Shown here one piece after another: positions 42,256-50,184 of a stretch of 64,000 bases of DNA. Under the pieces are notes generated by a model. That model was not told the DNA's origin, ran no database searches, and worked only from the letters and a program-made list of their open reading frames with translations. Every line of letters starts with the position of its first letter. Position 1 is the stretch's first letter. This DNA is from Pedobacter yulinensis (lineage in GTDB: Bacteria > Bacteroidota > Bacteroidia > Sphingobacteriales > Sphingobacteriaceae), in the NCBI RefSeq assembly GCF_003029735.1, contig NZ_KZ686268.1, positions 1,227,769-1,291,768 of the forward strand, written 5' to 3'. Position numbers and translations under genes: made by a program.

Positions 42256-43656
42256 ATGAAGATCGAACAAATTTACACAGGCTGTCTGGCCGAAGCGGCG
42301 TATTACATTACCAGCGGCGGTGAGGCCGCGATCATTGATCCGCTGCGCGAGGTTGACCCTTACCTGCATAAAGCAAAAAAAGACGGCGTAGCGATCAGGT
42401 ATATTTTCGAAACACATTTCCATGCCGATTTCGTTTCAGGCCACGTTGAGCTGTCTGAGCGTTCTGGCGCACCGATCGTGTATGGCCCGACTGCCGTTAC
42501 AGACTTTCCCGCACACATTGCAACCGACGGGGAGGTGTTCAGGATCGGGGAGTGTACCATCGAGGTATTGCATACGCCCGGCCACACCCCTGAATCGTCT
42601 ACTTACCTGCTTCGTGATGAGCAGAGTAATCCTTATTGCATTTTCACCGGCGACACTCTTTTTATAGGCGATGTGGGCCGGCCGGACCTGGCCCAGCAGG
42701 GTGAGCTGACCGAGCGCGATATGGCCGGAAGCCTGTACGATTCGCTGCACAGTAAGATCCTAAACCTTCCTGACGAGGTGATCGTTTATCCGGCGCACGG
42801 CGCCGGCTCCGCCTGTGGTAAAAACATGAGCAAAGAAACCTTCGATACGCTTGGAAACCAGAAAAAGGTGAATTATGCTTTGCGTGCCGGCAGCCGCGAG
42901 CAGTTTATCGATGAGGTAACATCCGGCATCCTGCCGCCGCCGCAGTACTTTGCCAAAAATGCCTTCATCAATAAAACGGGTTATGACAACCTGCAGGAGG
43001 TGTATGAAAAAGGACTGCAGCCTCTCAAACCCGCAGACTTTGAAGCACAGGCCAATGCCGTTTCGGCCCTGGTGATCGACACCCGCGATCCGCAGGTATT
43101 TGCGAAGGGGTTCGTTCCCCGTTCGGTAAATATCGGACTGAACGGACAGTTTGCGCCCTGGGTTGGAGCGCTGATCACAGACCTGCGCCAGCCCCTGTTG
43201 CTGGTTACCGACCCGGGCAAAGAAGAAGAGACCATCACTCGACTGGCACGGGTGGGTTATGACAACACGATCGGTTACCTGGAGGGGGGCATAGCCGCCT
43301 GGACAGCTGCCGGCAAGGAAATCGATACGATCGAATCGGTATCGGCAGCCGAGTTTGCGCAGCAGGCACAAACCGGCGGGGTGTTTACCCTCGATGTGCG
43401 TAAGCCGGGTGAGTATGAAAGCGGCCACCTCGACTTTACGCTCAGCCGCCCGCTCGATTATCTGAACGATTGGATGCCGGGTATTGATAAAGAAAAAACG
43501 TATTACATTCATTGCGCCGGCGGCTACCGGTCCATGATCGCTGCTTCGATCCTCCGGTCGCGGGGGGTAGAAAACGTCATTGATGTGGCCGGCGGATATG
43601 CGGCGATTAAAACCACCGAATTGCCGCGCAGCGGCGAGGCTTGTCAGACAAGCTGA
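42256..43656 (+). CDS. Persulfide dioxygenase-rhodanese fusion, CstB-like
   Basis: A 466-residue three-domain protein. Residues 1-230 are a metallo-beta-lactamase-fold persulfide dioxygenase (ETHE1 type) with THFHADFVSGH, HTPGHTPES and TGDTLFIGDVGRPDL. Residues about 265-355 are a rhodanese fold without an active cysteine: the loop reads VTDPGKEEE. Residues about 370-455 are an active rhodanese with Cys420 in HCAGGYRS. This order (dioxygenase, pseudo-rhodanese, rhodanese) is that of staphylococcal CstB, which turns low-molecular-weight persulfides into thiosulfate. The stop shares bases with the ypdA start (TGATG). I used ATG 42256 rather than an upstream start in the leader. Confidence 0.9.
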   Translation: MKIEQIYTGCLAEAAYYITSGGEAAIIDPLREVDPYLHKAKKDGVAIRYIFETHFHADFVSGHVELSERSGAPIVYGPTAVTDFPAHIATDGEVFRIGECTIEVLHTPGHTPESSTYLLRDEQSNPYCIFTGDTLFIGDVGRPDLAQQGELTERDMAGSLYDSLHSKILNLPDEVIVYPAHGAGSACGKNMSKETFDTLGNQKKVNYALRAGSREQFIDEVTSGILPPPQYFAKNAFINKTGYDNLQEVYEKGLQPLKPADFEAQANAVSALVIDTRDPQVFAKGFVPRSVNIGLNGQFAPWVGALITDLRQPLLLVTDPGKEEETITRLARVGYDNTIGYLEGGIAAWTAAGKEIDTIESVSAAEFAQQAQTGGVFTLDVRKPGEYESGHLDFTLSRPLDYLNDWMPGIDKEKTYYIHCAGGYRSMIAASILRSRGVENVIDVAGGYAAIKTTELPRSGEACQTS

Positions 43657-44624
43657 TGGCGATGGAAGAATTTGATGTAGTTATTGTAGGCGGCGGGCCC
43701 ATTGGTATGGCCTGTGCCATCGAGGCCGGGCGTGCGGGTCTTACGTATGTGGTCATTGAGAAAGGTACCCTCGTCAACAGCCTGTTCAATTACCCGGTGT
43801 TTATGACCTTTTTCTCCACCTCACAGCGCCTGGAGATCGGCGGACTTCCGTTTGTGACCGTTCATCCGAAACCAAACCGGAATGAAGCAGTTGAATACTA
43901 CCGCCGGGTGGCCGAGACCTGCAAGCTCAACATGAGGCTGTTCGAAACGGTTACGCAGGTCAATAAACAGGCCGATGGCAGTTTCCTGACCGAAACAGTG
44001 CGGGGGACCTACCGTTCCCGGAAGGTTATTGTGGCTACCGGCTTTTATGACGTTCCGGTCATGATGGATATTCCCGGAGAGGAACTTTCAAAGGTTACGC
44101 ATTATTATAAAGATCCTCATTTTTATGCCTTCCAGGATGTGATCGTGGTGGGTGCTAACAATTCTGCCATCGACGCGGCTCTGGAAACCTACCGTAAAGG
44201 CGCGCGGGTTACGCTCATTATCCGGGGCGATGAGATCGGCCCGAACGTTAAATACTGGGTGCGGCCGGATATAGAAAACCGGATAAAGGAAGGTTCCATC
44301 CGTGCATACTTTGGTTCGAGGCTCTCAGCCATTCGTGAAACCGAAGCGGATATCGAAACTCCAGGAGGCCTGGTAACGCTGAAGAATGATTTTGTGATTG
44401 CTATGACAGGCTATCATCCCGATTTCAAGTTGCTCAGTCGTTTCGGTATCAATTTGTCTGAAGCGCTCCGACCCGAATACCTGGAAAACAACATGGAAAC
44501 AAATGTGCCGGGACTGTACCTGGCCGGTGTTGTTTGCGGAGGTATGGATACGCACAAGCTGTTCATTGAAAACTCACGCGTACATGCCGGGCTCATTATA
44601 CAGGACATCACCAAACGCGGTTAA
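43656..44624 (+). CDS. ypdA: YpdA-family bacillithiol disulfide reductase
   Basis: A 322-residue FAD/NADPH oxidoreductase of the YpdA (Bdr) family, which reduces oxidised bacillithiol. Two dinucleotide-binding sites are seen: VVIVGGGPIGMACAIEA near the N-terminus and VIVVGANNSAIDAALE near 165. Like YpdA, it lacks the CxxC redox pair of thioredoxin reductases, and the FFSTSQRLEIGG segment is a family marker. The ATG at 43656 overlaps the upstream stop by one base, so translation is coupled to the CstB-like gene. Together with bshA and ytxJ this makes a bacillithiol redox set. Confidence 0.9.
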   Translation: MAMEEFDVVIVGGGPIGMACAIEAGRAGLTYVVIEKGTLVNSLFNYPVFMTFFSTSQRLEIGGLPFVTVHPKPNRNEAVEYYRRVAETCKLNMRLFETVTQVNKQADGSFLTETVRGTYRSRKVIVATGFYDVPVMMDIPGEELSKVTHYYKDPHFYAFQDVIVVGANNSAIDAALETYRKGARVTLIIRGDEIGPNVKYWVRPDIENRIKEGSIRAYFGSRLSAIRETEADIETPGGLVTLKNDFVIAMTGYHPDFKLLSRFGINLSEALRPEYLENNMETNVPGLYLAGVVCGGMDTHKLFIENSRVHAGLIIQDITKRG

Positions 44625-44905
44625 GCTGCGAAAATTGCTTTATCAGATTGGGTTGAACACCCTGTGCTGGGAAGCGGCTCAGGTTTTGCCCGCAGCGGTT
44701 TGTTTCGGGGCAATCCCCGCTGAGCGAGCTTTTCCGGAGGCCGGCTGCGAGCGCGACCCAAACCTGTCAGGATGTATCAGCGCAGTTTTTCAGCCCGGCC
44801 GGAAAACCGGATGTACGACGGTGTCAAAATCGATACGAAATGCTGTGACATTGTGGTTTTAGCAGAAATTCACTTAAGTTTGCACACACATTCAGACCAG
44901 CGTAC
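44625..44905. other. 281-bp gap with GC-rich hairpins and the polyprenyl synthase promoter
   Basis: The middle holds GC-rich imperfect inverted repeats, including CGGGG-CAAT-CCCCG at 44706-44719, that look like a degenerate dispersed repeat. No credible gene is seen. The right end carries the promoter described separately. Confidence 0.4.
44851..44882 (+). promoter_or_regulatory. Polyprenyl synthase-terC promoter, TTG-N21-TAAGTTTG
   Basis: TTG at 44851-44853 and TAAGTTTG at 44875-44882 are 21 nt apart; the leader before the ATG at 44906 is about 20 nt. Confidence 0.6.
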
Positions 44906-45877
44906 ATGCAGGGAATAGAACGCATCAAACAACCCATTGCCGAAGATATACAAGCCTTTGAAAAAAATTTCAAGGCGTCTATGCACAGCGATGCGCCCCT
45001 GTTAGACCGCATTACCCATTACATCGTAAAACAAAAGGGCAAACAGGTCAGGCCTATGTTCGTGTTTTTTGCTGCAAAACTATGCGGCGGGATCAGCGAG
45101 TCCACACACCGTGGCGCATCGCTTGTTGAATTGCTGCATACGGCCACGCTTGTGCATGACGATGTGGTCGACAACGCCTATGAACGCCGGGGATTTTTCT
45201 CCATTAATGCACTTTGGAAAAACAAGATCGCGGTTTTGGTGGGCGACTACCTGCTTGCCAAAGGATTGCTGTTATCTGTAAACAATAATGAACACCGCCT
45301 GTTGAAGATCGTATCAGAGGCTGTAAAGCAGATGAGTGAGGGCGAGCTGCTCCAGATTGAGAAAGTGCGGCGAATGGACATCAGTGAAGATCTGTATTTT
45401 GATGTCATCAGGCAAAAAACGGCTTCGCTCATTGCATCGTGCTGTGCTTGTGGAGCTGCTTCGGCTGGTGCCGATGAGGAGACGGTCGAAAAGATGCGTT
45501 ACTTCGGTGAGCTGGTTGGCATTGCTTTCCAGATCAAGGACGACACGTTTGATTTCGGTACTGATGATGTGGGCAAACCGCTCGGCATAGACATTAAAGA
45601 GAAAAAAGTGACCCTGCCGCTGATTTATGCGCTTAACCGCGCAGACCGGGCCGACAAGAGGCGGATCATTAACCTGGTGAAGAACCACAGAGAAGAGCCG
45701 GCTAAAATACATGAGATCATCGACTTCGTAAACCACATGCAAGGTGTCAGGTATGCGAATGAGAAAATGCAGGCATACCAGGAACAGGCATTTGAAATTC
45801 TCGCCACATTCCCGGCGGGCGAAGCCAGGACAGGCCTGGAAGAACTGGTACGTTATACGACCGAGAGAAAAAAATAA
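44906..45877 (+). CDS. Polyprenyl diphosphate synthase
   Basis: A 323-residue all-trans prenyltransferase that extends isopentenyl units, by family most likely for the menaquinone side chain. The first aspartate-rich motif is in LVHDDVVDNA and the second in FQIKDDTFDFG, with GKQVRPMFVFFAAKL before them and the GEXXQ-type GELLQIEK between. Length is right for octaprenyl/heptaprenyl synthases; chain length cannot be read from the sequence. terC follows 3 nt downstream, forming a two-gene operon. Confidence 0.94.
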   Translation: MQGIERIKQPIAEDIQAFEKNFKASMHSDAPLLDRITHYIVKQKGKQVRPMFVFFAAKLCGGISESTHRGASLVELLHTATLVHDDVVDNAYERRGFFSINALWKNKIAVLVGDYLLAKGLLLSVNNNEHRLLKIVSEAVKQMSEGELLQIEKVRRMDISEDLYFDVIRQKTASLIASCCACGAASAGADEETVEKMRYFGELVGIAFQIKDDTFDFGTDDVGKPLGIDIKEKKVTLPLIYALNRADRADKRRIINLVKNHREEPAKIHEIIDFVNHMQGVRYANEKMQAYQEQAFEILATFPAGEARTGLEELVRYTTERKK

Positions 45878-45880
45878 GAC

Positions 45881-46927
45881 ATGTCGAACGAATTGCTTTT
45901 TAGTGCAGGCTTTCTTGGCCTGATCCTGCTCATCCTGGTGCTTGACCTCGGACTTTTCAGTAAAAAGGAACACGTAGTCAGCCTGAAGCAGGCAGGTATC
46001 ATGAGTGCGATTATGGTCAGCCTGGCGCTGGGATTTTATGTTTTTCTGCGTTTGGAGGGGCATCAGCTGCATGGCATTCATGACATGGCCCGCCTGGCAG
46101 AAGTCGTGACCAGCCACCGGCACCCGGTTACGCTTATACCTGGCGATTTTCAGGCCAGCCTGGATCTTTACCGGGCCAACCTGGGCATCGAGTTCCTTAC
46201 AGGGTACGTTGTTGAATATGCCTTATCGATCGACAACATTTTTGTCATTGTCCTGATCTTTTCTGCCTTTTCGGTTCCCGAAAAATACTACCACCGCGTA
46301 CTGTTTTGGGGCATCCTCGGTGCCATCATCATGCGTTTTATTTTCATTTTTGTCGGGGCCGCGCTTATCAGTCGTTTCGAATGGATCCTGCTGGTATTTG
46401 GCGCTTTCCTGGTTTTTACGGGCCTTAAGATGTTTTTCTCCAAAGATGAAGACGAAAAGATAGACCCGCAGAACCACCCGGTTGTAAAGTGGGCTTCTAA
46501 AATATTTGCCATTCACCCGCATTATGACGGAAAAAAATTCTTCTTAAAGCGCGACGGGAAAAAAATGATCACGCCGCTGTTCCTCGTGCTGCTCATTGTC
46601 GAGTTTACAGACCTGTTGTTTGCAGTCGATTCCATCCCTGCTATTTTCGCCGTTACACACGATCCATTTATCGTTTTCTTTTCAAACATTTTTGCGATCA
46701 TGGGTCTCCGTTCGCTGTTCTTCCTGCTGGTCAACATCATTCACCGTTTCCATTACCTGAAAGCGGGTCTGGCCGTGCTCCTCACGTTTATCGGTTTGAA
46801 AATGCTGTTGCACGGGTACCTGGAAAGCTGGGGTTTTTCAACCCAGCATTCGCTCATTGTGATCGTGAGCATCCTGGCAATCAGCATTCTGGCTTCCCTG
46901 GTCTTTCCAAAAAAAGCCAAAACTTAA
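45881..46927 (+). CDS. TerC-family integral membrane protein
   Basis: A 348-residue membrane protein with about eight or nine helices. TerC motifs: EYALSIDNIFVIVLIF in the middle and VEFTDLLFAVDSIPAIFAVT, each with conserved acidic residues inside a membrane segment, then NIFAIMGLRSLFFLL. TerC proteins are linked to tellurite resistance and to metal (manganese) export that metallates exported enzymes. No ter gene cluster is present, so a metal homeostasis role is more likely than phage or tellurite defence. It is cotranscribed with the prenyl synthase. Confidence 0.93.
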   Translation: MSNELLFSAGFLGLILLILVLDLGLFSKKEHVVSLKQAGIMSAIMVSLALGFYVFLRLEGHQLHGIHDMARLAEVVTSHRHPVTLIPGDFQASLDLYRANLGIEFLTGYVVEYALSIDNIFVIVLIFSAFSVPEKYYHRVLFWGILGAIIMRFIFIFVGAALISRFEWILLVFGAFLVFTGLKMFFSKDEDEKIDPQNHPVVKWASKIFAIHPHYDGKKFFLKRDGKKMITPLFLVLLIVEFTDLLFAVDSIPAIFAVTHDPFIVFFSNIFAIMGLRSLFFLLVNIIHRFHYLKAGLAVLLTFIGLKMLLHGYLESWGFSTQHSLIVIVSILAISILASLVFPKKAKT

Positions 46928-47035
46928 TTTCATTGCGCCGGGCGACTGGATTGCGTTTGAAAATTCTTAATTTCCGGCAGTAAACAGGAGCAGTTATCCC
47001 TGCACCTGAACAACGTCCCTTTACTAAACCGATTC

Positions 47036-48484
47036 ATGAAAAAACTCACTTTATTACTGCTGTGCCTGGCTGCTGCAGCCGTGCAGGCGCAGGACAATTT
47101 CTCAGCTGCTTTCGAGGCCATTAACCGCGACGTACAACAGAATTCCAGGGCCTACAGCAGCCTCAAAGACGCAACCACGACCATTGGGCACCGCCTTACG
47201 GGCTCGCCCCAGGGTGCACAAGCCGAGACTTATGCTTATAACCTGTTGAAATCGTATGGTTATCAGGTCAAATACCAGCCTTTCAGTGTAGAAAGCTGGG
47301 CCAGGAAGACCGTCAATGTGCAGACAGGCGCAACGCCGGCATCATTACAGCCGGTTAAAGCAGTAACCCTGGCCCATTCGCCGGTCAGTGCCGATGTTTC
47401 AGCTGAGGTTGTTGATATGGGCAACGGCCTGGAAGCAGATTACCAGGCAAATCCCGATCGCGCTAGGGGCAAGATCGCTCTGCTTTATCTTGGTGTACTC
47501 CCCGGTTCGCCGCGGGGAACCAAGAGCCTGCATCGCTCTGAAAAAACAGCGATCGCCATTAAATACGGCGCGAAGGGTGTCATAATTATCAACTCGGTCA
47601 AAGATGGCGTATTGTTGACAGGTACGGCCTCGGTAACCGGAAAACTGATCCCGATACCGGCAGTCTGCATAGGCCTGGAAGACGGCATGAAATTAAAGAC
47701 CGCCCTGACTACAAGCAAACAGTTTGCCCGCCTGCAGATGACCAACTTCTCGGGCATGATCAAAGCCAGAAACGTGATCGCTACGCTGAAAGGGTCGTTG
47801 CCGAAAGAGAAAATTGTCATTGGCGGGCACCTGGACAGCTGGGACCTGGCCACAGGCGCGATAGACAACGGCATCGGCTCATTTGCGATTATTGATATGG
47901 CGCGCAGTTTCTCGGCGCTGAAGGTTAAACCCCGGCGGACGATAGAGTTTGTGCTGTTTATGGGGGAGGAGCAGGGCCTGCTGGGTTCTAAAGCCTATGT
48001 GGCGGCTGCAGAGCAGGCGCACGAGCTGGACAACATCCGCTTCATGCTGAATTACGACATGACCAATGACCCGAAGGGTTTTTCCACTTCCCGGCAGGAA
48101 ATGCGGCAGCTGTTTACCAATTGGGGTGGCCAGGCCGCAGCCATAGACAGCAGTTTTAAAAATCTCTTTCATGCCGGTGCCGGACTGCACAGCGATCACC
48201 AGCCTTTCCTGCTGGCAGGCATTCCGACCGGGGGCGGAGCAGGCGGCAAACTGCCGAATAACTCCGGGCCCTATTACCATTCAGACAAAGACGGCTTTCA
48301 TCTGGTCGATGAACAGGAGCTTAAAAACACGGTCAGGTTCAGTGCCATGCTGCTTTACGGACTTGCACAGACACCCGAAATTCCAGTCAGAAGACTGGGC
48401 GATGCGGAACTGAAGCCCTTTCTGGAATCGCAGAACCTGAAGGAGCCGCTCACCATTGCCGGCGAATGGCGCTGGAAAGACTAG
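47036..48484 (+). CDS. Exported M28 family zinc aminopeptidase with PA-like domain
   Basis: A 482-residue exported peptidase. The signal peptide ends near AVQAQ (residue 20). The M28 catalytic part is complete: first zinc histidine in IGGHLDSW, bridging Asp in GAIDNGIGSF, catalytic pair in FMGEEQGLLGSKAY, Asp in LNYDMTND and the last histidine in PYYHSDKDG. An inserted PA-like domain (about 125-225) probably gates the substrate. It resembles carboxypeptidase Q / aminopeptidases that act on periplasmic peptides. It is monocistronic. Confidence 0.92.
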   Translation: MKKLTLLLLCLAAAAVQAQDNFSAAFEAINRDVQQNSRAYSSLKDATTTIGHRLTGSPQGAQAETYAYNLLKSYGYQVKYQPFSVESWARKTVNVQTGATPASLQPVKAVTLAHSPVSADVSAEVVDMGNGLEADYQANPDRARGKIALLYLGVLPGSPRGTKSLHRSEKTAIAIKYGAKGVIIINSVKDGVLLTGTASVTGKLIPIPAVCIGLEDGMKLKTALTTSKQFARLQMTNFSGMIKARNVIATLKGSLPKEKIVIGGHLDSWDLATGAIDNGIGSFAIIDMARSFSALKVKPRRTIEFVLFMGEEQGLLGSKAYVAAAEQAHELDNIRFMLNYDMTNDPKGFSTSRQEMRQLFTNWGGQAAAIDSSFKNLFHAGAGLHSDHQPFLLAGIPTGGGAGGKLPNNSGPYYHSDKDGFHLVDEQELKNTVRFSAMLLYGLAQTPEIPVRRLGDAELKPFLESQNLKEPLTIAGEWRWKD

Positions 48485-48625
48485 TGTGCGGTACCAGTAA
48501 GTTGTTGCGGCCCGTGGCCAGGCGTAGAAAAAAGTGGGCGTGGCTGCAAAATCACCGGGCCAGTCTGTATCCTGTCAGGTTCTGCCTGGAACGTGTGTCA
48601 GTTAACCTGTTGCGTTTAAATTTCT

Positions 48626-48633
48626 TATTTTTG
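48626..48633 (+). promoter_or_regulatory. -7 box TAnnTTTG in front of the SprT-like gene
   Basis: TATTTTTG ends 4 nt before the GTG start at 48638, predicting a leaderless mRNA. No well-spaced -33 TTG is seen. Confidence 0.45.
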
Positions 48634-48637
48634 CAGC

Positions 48638-49267
48638 GTGAATAAAGTGATGGTCCTGGCCCAGTACATGCCCGAGGGCGCTGCACCACTCGTGGCGCGG
48701 TGGATCGACTACTTTCAGTGTGAGTTCAAGATTGCCCGGAACCGAAACACGAAACTTGGCGATTACCGCCATCCTTTTGGGAGCAAAGGCCACCGCATTT
48801 CCGTGAATCACAACCTGAATAATTATGCCTTCCTGGTAACCACCGTTCATGAGTTTGCGCATTTGCTTACCTGGAACGACCACAAGAACCGGGTAAAGCC
48901 ACACGGCGCCGAGTGGAAGCAGAATTTTAAGCGCATGATGCAGCCATTTTTCGAACTTCGTGTGTTTCCGGAAGATATTCACCGCGCCATTGACCGCTAC
49001 CTGTCTAACCCGGCAGCTGCAAGCTGCACCGATCTGCATTTGGCCAGGGCGCTGAAAAAATATGACCGGAAGAATGAAAACCAGGTGCACCTTGAGCAGC
49101 TGCCCCTGCATGCGGTGTTCTCGATCAAAGATGGCCGCAGGTTTAGAAAAGGGGAGCAGATTCGCAAAAGGTTTCGCTGCCTTTGCCTGGACAACGGGCA
49201 AATGTATTTATTCAATGCCCTGGCCGAAGTCGTACGCGGCACCGAATCGCCTGTTTCAGGAACCTGA
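48638..49267 (+). CDS. SprT-like zinc metalloprotease-domain protein
   Basis: A 209-residue protein with the zincin motif HEFAH in TTVHEFAHLLTW and the family's PHGAEWKQNF, which supplies the third ligand. The N-terminus DYFQCEFKIARNRNTKLGDYR matches SprT-like domains. The C-terminal part (about 150-209) is a beta-rich tail without the four-cysteine zinc ribbon usual in SprT. Eukaryotic SPRTN cleaves DNA-protein crosslinks; the role of bacterial SprT is unsettled. The start is GTG at 48638, directly behind a -7 box; no nearby in-frame ATG precedes it except codon 5. Confidence 0.86.
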   Translation: MNKVMVLAQYMPEGAAPLVARWIDYFQCEFKIARNRNTKLGDYRHPFGSKGHRISVNHNLNNYAFLVTTVHEFAHLLTWNDHKNRVKPHGAEWKQNFKRMMQPFFELRVFPEDIHRAIDRYLSNPAAASCTDLHLARALKKYDRKNENQVHLEQLPLHAVFSIKDGRRFRKGEQIRKRFRCLCLDNGQMYLFNALAEVVRGTESPVSGT

Positions 49268-49307
49268 CACATGGATCTGGCAGCCAGGCACGCGCCTGCC
49301 CCCGCAG

Positions 49308-50132
49308 CTATTGGTGCTTTGTTGCTCCGGCCATTTGATCAGCTTCACTGCCGGCATAAATGGCTTCGCCGTTCTCGATCCTGAAACGCACATTTAAATG
49401 TTTGTCTTTGAACATGCCTACATTGTTTTCCACACTGTCTACCCAGGCGTCCCGGTCTTTTACCAGGACACTCGAGGTGTAACCGTTGGGATCTTTGCTT
49501 TTTAAAACGATGTAGGCCGCTTCGGGATGGGCCGTGATGTTGTCAAAGACCATATCGAACCTGTTGCGCCGGTGCAGGGCGTCTTCGAGGGTTTCCAGGT
49601 TAGCGAGAAGGTTTTTGTAAGCAGGGACTGCCGCCGGATCATCGCCGGGCTGTACGGTAAGAAAGGGCTGGTTTTGCAGGGCTTCGTACATCGAAGCCGT
49701 TCTGGAGTCGGTTTTGAAACCGACGCCATTGCGAAAAAACGTCCGGCTCTCCTTAAACACTTCTGCATCATCGTTGCTGAGGGTGCTGGCTTCCTTGTGC
49801 AGCACCAGGCTGTCGTTACGCAGGTAATAACATTTTGTGGTGCTTCCGTTCCCGTTCACAATGTGTTCGATGTAAAGCACGGGCTCGTCGCGCAGGCTGT
49901 ATTTTTCTGTGTAAAAGGAAGATCCGCCGAGCATGTATACCAGGCTGTAGGCTTTTTCGGCCTGTGTGCGCATCTTTTCTATTGAATCGGCGTAATGCGT
50001 AATGTTGGCTGCATTGAGCGATGTTGCGGTTGTATCACGATCAATTCCCGCCTGGGGATGATCTGAGCGAAGCTTGTTGCAGGCGCTGGAAAACAAGGCG
50101 ACCAGCAAGAGCAGAGATGGCAGGCATTTCAT
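49308..50132 (-). CDS. Uncharacterised lipoprotein
   Basis: A 274-residue lipoprotein: the signal peptide ends in ALFSSAC (Cys18). The mature protein has a short helical stretch with EKMRTQAEKAYSLVYML and mostly beta-strand content, but no family I recognise. It faces the periplasm or outer membrane by its lipid anchor. The gene lies 52 nt downstream of the fused E1 gene on the same strand, so it might be cotranscribed, and it converges with the SprT-like gene. Confidence 0.75.
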   Translation of the reverse strand: MKCLPSLLLLVALFSSACNKLRSDHPQAGIDRDTTATSLNAANITHYADSIEKMRTQAEKAYSLVYMLGGSSFYTEKYSLRDEPVLYIEHIVNGNGSTTKCYYLRNDSLVLHKEASTLSNDDAEVFKESRTFFRNGVGFKTDSRTASMYEALQNQPFLTVQPGDDPAAVPAYKNLLANLETLEDALHRRNRFDMVFDNITAHPEAAYIVLKSKDPNGYTSSVLVKDRDAWVDSVENNVGMFKDKHLNVRFRIENGEAIYAGSEADQMAGATKHQ

Positions 50133-50184
50133 AATTGTTTTTCTAAGTAGGTACTGCTACCGGGGCGATTATCGTGCCAAGGGC

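Noticed and set aside
42760-43512. 250-residue open frame opposite the CstB-like gene
   Set aside because: Antisense shadow in GC-rich DNA; the plus strand has domain-complete coding.
45881-46927. Tellurite resistance or phage defence island because of terC
   Set aside because: No terA/B/D/Z or other defence genes are nearby. The gene is in an operon with a prenyl synthase, and lone TerC proteins are common housekeeping membrane proteins.
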